Assembly: GCA_033807695.1 (NCBI GenBank)
Contig: CM066309.1
Coordinates: forward strand, 3,100,001 to 3,164,000
Direction: 5' to 3'
Length of the DNA stretch: 64,000 nt
From: Daedaleopsis sinensis
Taxonomy: Eukaryota; Basidiomycota; Agaricomycetes; Polyporales; Polyporaceae
In this document: positions 55,727-64,000 of the stretch, piece by piece
How positions within the stretch are numbered: position 1 is the first letter of the stretch
Layout: each line of letters opens with the position of its first letter
The notes under the pieces: model-generated
What the model was told of the DNA's origin: nothing
The model's database searches: none
What the model saw: only the letters and a program-made list of their open reading frames with translations
Position numbers and translations under genes: made by a program

Positions 55727-57829
55727 ATTTCACGAAACCTGAACCGGAGCTGATCGAACGCTAATGGTCCTCCGACATTGGTATATCGCACACAGCCTCC
55801 ACGTTGTACTTTCCGATGTTTGTCGTAATGAAGCCGATGGCTCTGCTTTTACTGCCATAGTCAAGACTCGGGTGACTAGTACAGCCTCGGAAGGTTGGCC
55901 TGAGGTACTAGTACAAGTCAGACGATGATGAAGGGACTCGGAGGCACGGCAGGCAGCCCCCCATTTTCTGCGAAAGAAAAGGCGCTTCTCGTAGTCACCT
56001 TTTCTCTCGAGAACGGCCTTTTCGACGGCTGTTTGCCATTCTAGTCACGTGTAAGAGAACATGTAACTACATCTCGCACCTTTTCACTGACTTTTCTTTG
56101 GCAGAAATGTCGGGATTGCCTGCCGTGAGGGCGCTTGCAACTTCAAGTCCGACGCGTCGCGTCACGCACACGTGACTTCATATCTTAACGTCCGAATCCC
56201 ACAGGAACGGTGAACCTGGCTCCTTCTTCGTCTTCTCCTCCTACCTCTCTACAACGACCCGCACCTCGAGCCTCATGGCAGGCTGCGCTGCTTTTGTACT
56301 CAATCGTGGACAGCAGCTTATGAGCAGGCAGGTGGGTCCGAAAACATTGGTGTCAAGTCTCGCGCATTATTACCGCCGTCTCAATCAAAACATCAACAGC
56401 CAAGTTAGCCGACTGCACCTCCGCATGTCCTCAGGTACTTTGTATATCTCTTCCTCAGGCATTCGTGCTCCTCCACGTAGTTCTCTGCTACATGGGACAC
56501 TCGAAACATCGCAGGAGCGCAAGCTCGAGATCCCCTCTGTGGTGCTGCCCGCATACATGAGACCCATAGTCACCCTCAAACTTACCGTCTCCTTGTGCGT
56601 GGTTCGACTCTCACGACGCCAGCTTCGCAACGTCGATCCGCACTATCCACGACCGCATATAGTCAGGCCCTCCTCCTGCTCGTACGCATGGGCTCCCACA
56701 CGGTGTATTCTCGTCGTTATCTGTGGTGGTTCGTAGCTGCGCCGTTATCTGATATGATGCGGCCCACCAGCAGAATGCCGCTACTCACATTCAAGCTTGA
56801 AGCTTCTAGCTTGGAAGCCCGGAGCCCGAAGCCCGAAGCACAACGTCCGTAGATCCGCACTGCTCGCGGGCCCGCCCCGCACGTCTTCTAGCTTCACCGC
56901 TTCCCCGAGGCTTCGGATACGCTCCCAGGACACGTACGAGTTTTAGACTCGACTGCCAATCCTGCACGGCACTAATTGCGGACCACGGCACAGTGCCCCG
57001 TCGGACGGCCGCACGCACACCCGTACGCACCTGTCGGGCATCCGCTCTGCACGCCACGTCGTCAAGGACTCCTCAGCCGGCCGCCCAGTCACGCCATGCG
57101 ACTGCGAGGGACACTTTGCTGTCGTTTCTCCGCAGGCCAGCCGTCGCCCAGGAAACGCCGACAATCGCCCAGAGGGACTGAGGTACATACGCCTACTGAG
57201 TGCCCGTTCGAGCCAGATACCCATGGTTGCCCTCAGGACGCCTCCCACACCCCCCCTAGGGCACGCAGCCATGCTCACACGCATGACTATGCTGCCATTG
57301 AGCGGCGGCGGGACACATGGGTGCGTCGCTTCGAATCAAGTGCTTCTGGTTTCTTCTCGTCGCATCGTGCACGGATGGCCCAGAGATGCGCGAGTGCCGA
57401 AAGCGTGTGCGAGGATGAGTCTATTGCCTTCTGTTGCTGGCGCTGACATAGCTGGGACGGCAGGTGCAACCCCGTGCGGCGCGTACTGCATGAGGTCCGT
57501 GACGTAGGGTGGGTATATGCGGACGATTCGATGTCGGACGTTATGTCTTGAGTGAGAGATCTGTCATTGGTAACGTTCCTTAGGACAGCGGTGCTAACCG
57601 TCAGAGTTATCACCTAGCCTTTTGCATCGTTTCAGGTACGGGACAGCCAGCGTTGTGCCTTGCGTCGTCCGCCAGCGTACAGTAAATGTGGCTAATCGTG
57701 ACATAGATATTCAGATATTGTGTTGCCAAATAACCATCACCCCAAGTCTTACATGGTTCGTAGCGACATTCTAAGCTATCAGTGCCATTTACGAGTTTTG
57801 GAGCCGTAGTGAGCTGTTCTCAGCAAGCC
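55727..57829. other. 2.1-kb intergenic region
   Basis: It lies downstream of the secreted-protein gene and downstream of FTR1. A short GAAGC/GAAGCCC-type repeat tract is present at about 56797-56845. Open frames (for example around 56275-57450) have no recognisable domain. No gene is called. Confidence 0.4.
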
Positions 57830-59338
57830 TCACGAGCTCGTCGTAACGGCTTGGGCCTCATCCCGCTCCTTTCGCTCGCGGCGCTTCCGGCCCATCGCGG
57901 ACTCCTGCCCGAGCAGCGTGGTCCTACCCTCGGTGAACTTCATGTAGATGAGCACGACGATGACCGCGAGCCAGTAGAAGACGTAGGAAAGCACGGAGCC
58001 GATCGTTGCGCTGTTCGTCCACCCGAAGATGGCGGAGAAGATCGACCAGCCGTCCGAGTCGAAGTTGTTCTCGGGGTTGCAGCAGTCGAGGTGCCAAACG
58101 TTTCCGCGCACATCGTACGAGCCAGGACCGTCTCCGCCGGAGTCGTCGACTTCAGCACCGAGTCTGTCATACGAGTTGCGGAAATGTGAGTGAGGCGGAT
58201 TATCGCGAACTGTAGATGAGACACTGACAGATGGTTGAAGGCATTCGTTTGGAAGGCCCAGACGGCCTTGGAGAAGAGCCCAGCGCCGATGAGGAGGAGG
58301 AAGTTGGTCATAACGACCATGAAGATCGTGAGAGCTTCGTCCTTGGTGAGTGTTCTGCCAGGCCATCCGAAGACGAACGGAACTTACTGGTTCGGCTGGC
58401 GAAGGCATAGATCATGTAACCGCAGACGAGACCGCAGACCAAACCAACAATGGCGGCGATCGGAATAGACGTCGCCGGCTGTCCGAGGGAGACGCCACCA
58501 ACGAAAACTACCGCTTCCATTCCTGGACATGCAACATGCAAGTGAGCAATTTGGGCTCCTCGGGTCAATCGAAGATGCTTACCTTCACGAAGGACAGTGA
58601 TCAAGGGAAGAATGAACAGCATGTACTTCCCAGTGCGGGCGCCCTTGTCGGCGGCTGGAGGACATCTACTATCAATTCCAGGCTCGCAGAATTGGCCGCA
58701 ACGCATACTCACTGCGACCGGAGAAGGCGCGCTCGAGCTTGACCCGCCATTTCGCCTTCGCGCGATCCATCTTGAGCATGCTCACACCCATGACGAAGAT
58801 GATGAGCGATGCGATGAGCTCGAAGATACCTACCCGGCCCCAGTGGGTCAGCGAGGTGAGTCCCCGTACCAGTCGACTCGTAAAGCGTACCTTCCCAAAG
58901 ATCCTCGGACTTTGCCCACAAGTCACTCGCCTGGGTGAACCAGACGGCGATGAACGCGGCGCCGATAGCGAGGGCCAGAAACAGACCGAGGAACGCTCCT
59001 GCGAAGATGTACAAGCGCATCTTGCGCAGGAGCGGTTTCTTGTCGACCTGTGGCTCCTCGCCGACCGAGGAGGCGTTGTTCGTGAGCTGGGGCTGGTCCG
59101 CGAGGCCCTCATGCGAGTTGGACTCAGAGCTTGCGGCCGTATCGCGCGGGGCCCGTACCTTCTCCCTCTCTGTGGCCTTCTCGGAAACGGGCGGGGGAAC
59201 GGCACCCGGGAGGAGCGCGGGGTCGTCGTGGACGATCTGCTCGACGAGACCGAGGAGGACGGAGATGATGATGGCGGCCTCGAGGGTCTCGCGGAAGACG
59301 ATGAAGAAGATGGGCACGGAAAAGACGTTTCTTGGCAT
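57830..59338 (-). CDS. FTR1: High-affinity iron permease Ftr1
   Basis: Six exons (59338-58891, 58829-58713, 58654-58583, 58522-58388, 58334-58229, 58163-57830) encode 403 residues. Two iron-binding REXXE motifs are present: RETLE near residue 16 and REGME near residue 210. Membrane helices are clear (FSVPIFFIVF, IISVLLGLVEQIV, LYIFAGAFLGLFLALAIGAAFIAVWF, IFELIASLIIFVMGV, PIAAIVGLVCGLVCGYMIYAF, FMVVMTNFLLLIGAGLFSKAVW, VLSYVFYWLAVIVVLIY). The C-terminal loop carries LDCCNPE. The tail KFTEGRT and following KRRERKERDE are cytosolic. Known role: transports Fe(III) produced by its partner ferroxidase Fet3 across the plasma membrane. It is divergent from FET3 with 785 bp between the starts. Joint control by iron is expected (see promoter sites). 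Confidence 0.95.
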
Positions 59339-59586
59339 CTTGTGTGGTCGTGTTCGCGTCGGGCCCGGGGGCTCGTGCTGTCCTGAGGCCTTTTGGCGAG
59401 GGGGTTGGGGTAAAAGGGCCTTGTCGCGGGATTCCCGCGGGCGGGCATTAAGTATGCGAGACGCGACGTTGCGGGAGAGTGCATCCGCATGGTGGCGTGG
59501 CTTAGACCCCGGAAGATGAGATAGAATTGCGATGGCGGGTGGCTGGAGGAGAGTCCGACCCGAGGCCAGGTCGGCCGAGAAATCTT

Positions 59587-59595
59587 ATCTGATAA
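59587..59595. promoter_or_regulatory. GATA-type iron-responsive site 1 (ATCTGATAA)
   Basis: A perfect match to ATCWGATAA, the consensus of SreA/Urbs1-type siderophore and iron-uptake repressors. It is embedded in the near-palindrome TTATCTGATAA. It lies 249 bp upstream of FTR1 and 529 bp upstream of FET3. Confidence 0.65.
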
Positions 59596-59619
59596 CAAGT
59601 CATCAGACTGGGCGGTGTT

Positions 59620-59627
59620 TATTTATA
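59620..59627 (-). promoter_or_regulatory. TATA box, FTR1 side
   Basis: TATAAATA reads on the minus strand, 282 bp before the FTR1 ATG and 25 bp from GATA site 1. It is plausible as the FTR1 core promoter, though the implied leader is long. Confidence 0.4.
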
Positions 59628-59821
59628 GCATGCGCGACATGGCGTGACGGGGGCGCGCTTGTGCTCACCTCCGTCTCTACAGACCTGAAATACTCCTCCC
59701 TGGGATTTCCATACAGTCGGCGGAGGCTCAGACAGGCTCAGGTGGCTTGCGGATGCTTTGCACGCAGGGATCGAAGCAGGCGACGACCTTGTGGCCGTCG
59801 TTCGCGAAGAAAAGATGCGGT

Positions 59822-59830
59822 ATCAGATAA
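59822..59830. promoter_or_regulatory. GATA-type iron-responsive site 2 (ATCAGATAA)
   Basis: A second perfect ATCWGATAA match (W = A) near the centre of the FTR1-FET3 divergent promoter, 30 bp from site 3. Confidence 0.65.
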
Positions 59831-59859
59831 GACAGGCGCCGGGTGCCTGTCAGGTCATT

Positions 59860-59868
59860 ATCTGATAA
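59860..59868. promoter_or_regulatory. GATA-type iron-responsive site 3 (ATCTGATAA)
   Basis: A third perfect match, again within TTATCTGATAA, 256 bp upstream of the FET3 ATG. The spacing to site 2 is 38 bp start to start. Confidence 0.65.
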
Positions 59869-60123
59869 CAATTCTGATCGCGGTGTCACTCTCCGACAGA
59901 CATCGACCAAGCAGATCTAGACGGAAGTCCCCCCACCCGGCTCAACCTAATTTATCGTCTGACTGGCCCAGCTGGTTCGTCTGCATTCATTCAAAATGCC
60001 TCGCCCGCCTCCCCCTCTTCGCGCCCGCTTCCTCCAATCCCCCCACCCGTTGGCAGTCCGTGCAACGGCAAGTGTCGCCACCCTCCGACCTCCTCCGACA
60101 CCCCTGTGCGGCATTGAGACAAT

Positions 60124-62475
60124 ATGAAGTGGTCAACACTCGCCCTCTTGTCGTCTGCGGCCCCCGCACTCGCTGCGGTCCACGAACTGTGGTGGGACAT
60201 CACCTATGTCGAGAACGCGAACCCCGACGGCCTGCAACCTCGTCGTGTCATTGGCGTCAATGGGACCTGGCCGTAGGCACTTCCGGACAGTGTAAAATGT
60301 ATGTCGCTGAGATATGACGCCCTCAGGCCACCACCCATCGAAGTAACGACGGATGACGAGCTTCTCGTCCATGCCACGAACCACATCGACATGCCCACGT
60401 CCCTCCACCACCATGGCATGTTCTTCAACTCCTCCTCCTGGATGGACGGCGCCGTTGGCGTCTCCCAATGGTAAGCATCGTTTGTACGTTTCGCTCGACT
60501 ATCCATTGATGAAATAAATAAAGCGGTATTCCACCAGGCGCGACCTTCGACTACGTTGTGCCCATAAATTCCTCTGGACAATGGGGAACATACTGGGTGC
60601 ACGCACATGCTTCGGTCAGTATCGGCATCCCGTCACTGCCCATACTTGCCATGCTCAAAGTCGACTTTATAGGGCCAATACGTGGACGGACTTCGTGCGC
60701 CCGTCGTTATTCACCCCAAGAAGGAGGCGCACGCATACGACGAGGAGTTCACCGTCGTTCTCGGAGACTGGTACCACGACGAGCACGCAACTCTGCTGAG
60801 CCAGTTCATTAGTATCGCTAACCCCGGCGGCGCCGAGCCTGTCCCTGGTAGGTCTCCTATGCACGTGGTGTTTGCTCCCACTCAGACATTATTTCGTCAG
60901 ACTCTGGCCTCGTCTATTTCTCGCAAAACGGCAACTACCTCGGGCCCATCTCCGGTTCAAGTCCTGACCCTGTCACCGGCAAAGTAGGCTTCAACGAGAA
61001 TGCGACGCTCCCCTTCCAAGCTGGCAAGACTTACCGCCTGCGCATCGTGAACACGAGTGCATTTTCGGCGTTCTTCTTCTGGATTGACGGGCACGACATG
61101 CGTATCATCGAGGTCGACGGTGTATGTGTATCACATTCACGTTTCGCTGCGTCATTCGTATTCTGATGTGCATCATGCACCTACAGACCGACGTGCAGGA
61201 GTCCCCGATTGACCTCATATCTATCACCGTTGCTCAGCGGTACTCTGTCCTCGTCACCGCACGTAACGACAGCTCTCCCCAAAACTGGGCCATTCACGCA
61301 AATATGGACACGGATATGTTCGACACTGTCCCAGACGCTCTCAACCCTAGTATGTGTATCTTCGGGTCCCTCAACGAGAACATTGGCTGATCACACGTCC
61401 TAGATGTCACGTCGTCCATCACTTATGACTCTTCAGCCCCGGTCACCGACCTTGGCTTCGTCGACGCTTACCACGATGTCGACGACCTTGCACTTGTCCC
61501 GGTGGAGACCATCCCGCTCCAACCTGCCGACCGCACGATTGAGCTTGAGGTTCTCTTCGACACCATGGCCGACGGGACGAACCATGCTATGTTCAACATG
61601 ATCACATACAACTCCCCGCTCGTGCCTGCGGTCATGTCCGAGATGAGTCTGGGTCAAAACGCAACGGTCGCGAGCGCGTATGGCCCGACGAGCTTCGTCA
61701 TCGACCCCTTGACGACATTCGATATCGTGCTCAAGAACGGCGATGCTGGCAAGCATCCTTTGTGAGTCTTACCCTATCTCTCTGTTGCGAGGGCTGTCCG
61801 CTCATTCTTCCCCTCCTGCCACCTTTAGCCACTTGCACGGACACAAGATGCAGCTTGTCGGTCGCGCGCAGGACTACACGTCAGACGACCCCGAGCTCAA
61901 CCCGCCCCTGAACGAGAGCCAGGCGAACCCGATGCGCCGCGACACCGTCCAGGTGCCATCCATGAACTCCGTCACCCTGCGCGTCGTCGCCGACAACCCC
62001 GGTGTCTGGTTCTTCCACTGTACGCATCCTCTCCACCCTTTCAAACACATTTACTGACTCGCCGCATGCTCCCCGCACAGGTCATATCGAATGGCACCTC
62101 GAAGTCGGCCTCGCCGTGCAGTTCATCGAGGCCCCGCTGCTCGCGCAACAGCGCAACGCCATCCCCCAGTTCATGTACGACCAGTGCACCGCGCTCGGGA
62201 AGCCGATCTCGGGTAACGCTGCAGGGCACGCGTCCGCGACGGACCTGAAGGGCCTCCCGCTCGGACCCTTCCCGCAGAACAACGGGTGGCACCCTCGCGG
62301 GATCGGAGCAATGGCTGGGTGCGTCCTTACGGCCGTAATCGGTATGAGCACGGTGACGTGGTACGCGCTCGGCGGGCACATCACGGAGGAGGAGATGGAG
62401 AAGGAGGTGCGCGAGAAGCAGGAGGCGAAGGAGCGGCGCGGGCGGTTGTTCGGGTTGTTGAAAAGGCGGTCCTGA
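60124..62475 (+). CDS. FET3: Multicopper ferroxidase Fet3
   Basis: Nine exons (60124-60272, 60327-60470, 60524-60614, 60673-60847, 60901-61121, 61187-61349, 61404-61761, 61829-62019, 62081-62475) encode 628 residues. A signal peptide is followed by three cupredoxin domains. The copper-ligand motifs are SLHHHGMF, YWVHAHAS, HPFHLHGHK and HCHIEWHLEVGL. The last carries the type 1 Cys and has Leu at the axial position, as in Fet3. A C-terminal membrane helix (MAGCVLTAVIGMSTVTWYALGG) is followed by a charged cytosolic tail. This layout separates Fet3 from secreted laccases. Known role: oxidises Fe(II) to Fe(III) at the cell surface and hands it to Ftr1. Several N-glycosylation sites occur (NGT, NSS, NDS). 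The divergent FTR1 neighbour confirms the assignment. Confidence 0.97.
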
Positions 62476-63847
62476 GGTCTTGGACGTATATGCGTGAGCG
62501 ACGGGCGGATTGTCACGATCTTGCATATTTGTGCCGTGTAGTGATAGGTACTGGTATTAGCAGAGAAAATATTCCTTTTTGGCCATACGTACAAGTCTAC
62601 GTAGTGATCTATCCGTGCAGATCTTTTCATGGAAGACCTTGACGTCCACTCCATACTCGTTAGTACTGATAGTGACGCTATATTTGCAGTTACCAGTCAG
62701 CATCTGTAGGCAAGTAAGATATATGTTCTGTAGAAACGAGTGTAGACGCCGACCAATACAACCTGCTTCCGTACCGCCACCTCCGAACCCGTTCTCTACG
62801 ATCTGCATTCTGCAACTGGCTTCAGCTCTCTCTACGAATATCTCTGCGCCTCCGTATGGTCGCTAGTATTCTCTCGTGCATACTACGAGTCTGCTGCGAG
62901 CTATCGCGGCGGCCGTCTGTCGTGGCGAGTGCTCATTGACGCGACAGCGCGCATCTTCCCTGTCCCTCCTCATTCCTGTCGACTCTCCCGCGGACGCCGT
63001 CGGACGCTTTAAACATTGGACTGGACCAAGTCGGGGCCTCAAGACGCGACATCAGAGTCCCCCTTGCTCGTCATATAGGAACCGTGACATGGTCGACCCT
63101 AGCGAACCATCGCCCAGTCACGCGGAGCTCCTCCGGACGCGTGTAGAGCGTTGAGACGGTCATTGGAAATGCTTTTGAACAGTACGCCGCTCCATCTCAT
63201 TCATCTTACGACAGAGCGTCCTTCTCGATCCCATTCCCTCCGCCCGAACCCATTTCGTTTCACAGTCGGGCTTGGACCCTCGCGCCTGTACATTGGTCGT
63301 AGTCCGCAATCGTTGCAACCGTCATTCGAACAATTTCGAGATGGCGATCTCTCGTCGATGATCGCCTTGAAAGATGGCTTGGATATAATTGCATCTGCCC
63401 TATCGCTGCTGTTGCTGCTGCTCTTTGCTTGTACTGGGGACCACACGAGTGGCCGGACCCGCGCCGACGCGCTCTGCTTCTCGCTCTTCCGGTGGTTTGC
63501 TTCTCATGACTCAGAGCTTCTCATGACTCAGACTAGCTCTCGCAACAGTGAACGCGACACCTTGTACGGATGGGAACTTTGACTAACTACAGACACTGCA
63601 ATCGCCGATCGGACCCCGCATAAGTGCTGTGAATGCGTCATCCGGATACTTTTAACCATGGCTGCTCGTCGACGCGGCACATCTCGCCTGTTCTGGCCTC
63701 TACGATGATGCTCTACCCTGCTACTGACAATTGATTTCCGTGAGCGTGAGGCCAGTTCTCTGACCAAGTCTCCTATATATGAAGCTTGAGCCCCTCGAGC
63801 TGCGCACAGTCACTCACTACAATCTTCGCAGACCTTTCACACCCGTT
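62476..63847. other. 1.4-kb gap between FET3 and the last SDR gene
   Basis: The left part is the FET3 3' region, and the right end is the SDR promoter. No coding family or RNA gene was recognised in between. Confidence 0.45.
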
Positions 63848-64000
63848 ATGACGATCTACGCTGTTATTGGGGCGTCCAGGGGGATTGGGCTCGAGTACGT
63901 CCGCCAACTGGTAGGTACATTATGTTGAAACCATATGAGCCCTTTGATTTAATTGAGCAACAGGCTGGCCGACCGAACTCGACCGTATTCGCCATCGTGC
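63848..64000 (+). CDS. Short-chain dehydrogenase/reductase, N-terminus only (cut by window end)
   Basis: Exon 1 (63848-63910) encodes MTIYAVIGASRGIGLEYVRQL, which contains the SDR cofactor motif GASRGIG. After an intron with a GTAGGT donor (63911-63963), exon 2 continues AGRPNSTVFAIV, the usual second strand, and runs off the window. It is the class of small NAD(P)-dependent SDR found in many fungal copies. The pseudogene at 52.34-52.97 kb preserves the opposite end of a similar protein. Confidence 0.85.

Noticed and set aside
58672..59598. 308-codon minus-strand frame rich in Ser/Pro/Arg overlapping FTR1
   Set aside because: Wrong frame relative to FTR1, which has REXLE motifs and membrane helices in the neighbouring frame.
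60124..62475. Laccase as the identity of the multicopper oxidase
   Set aside because: It has a C-terminal membrane helix with a cytosolic tail and a divergent FTR1 neighbour, both typical of Fet3 and not of secreted laccases.

Overview
The window looks like nuclear DNA of an agaricomycete (mushroom-forming or polypore-like) basidiomycete. Coding genes are split by many 45-70 nt GT-AG introns. Gene families typical of this group are present: UstYa-like proteins, agaricomycete multi-spanning membrane proteins, a CBM19-like secreted pair, a fungal-type PARP zinc-finger protein and a divergent FET3/FTR1 pair. No bacterial or viral genes were seen. The species is not identified. Exon coordinates were assembled by eye from reading frame, splice sites and family similarity.

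Layout. (1) 1-6.6 kb: satellite-like repeats surround an HPC2-type histone-chaperone subunit, followed by a frameshifted acyl-CoA synthetase remnant. (2) 7.4-14.4 kb: four minus-strand genes (two UstYa-like, one P450, one 65-residue secreted peptide with a Kex2-type site) form a candidate ribosomal-peptide cluster. Two tandem membrane-protein genes (15.2-19.7 kb) follow. This part is poorer in GC, gene-sparse and rich in introns. (3) 20.5-29 kb: HIR1 (partner of HPC2), a two-finger PARP-type zinc-finger protein with micro-exons, and ribosomal protein eS26. (4) 29-44 kb: a CBM19-like secreted protein, a second P450 that is a paralogue of the first with matching exon structure, a D-amino-acid oxidase, a Ysc84/SH3 protein, an SREBP-type factor and an MTH1-like Nudix hydrolase. 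(5) 45-56 kb: a short-chain dehydrogenase, a sphingolipid delta-4 desaturase, two identical intron-containing tRNA-Lys(CTT) genes, a small secreted protein, an SDR pseudogene and a second CBM19-like protein. (6) 57.8-62.5 kb: the high-affinity iron uptake pair FTR1/FET3, divergent around a promoter with three perfect ATCWGATAA sites. The window ends inside another SDR gene.

Working links: Hpc2 and Hir1 are subunits of one nucleosome-assembly complex. Ftr1 and Fet3 form one plasma-membrane iron importer and probably share GATA-factor control. The 7.4-14.4 kb set is a hypothesis based on gene content and order. SRE1 and DES1 both belong to lipid homeostasis, but nothing in the sequence ties them together.
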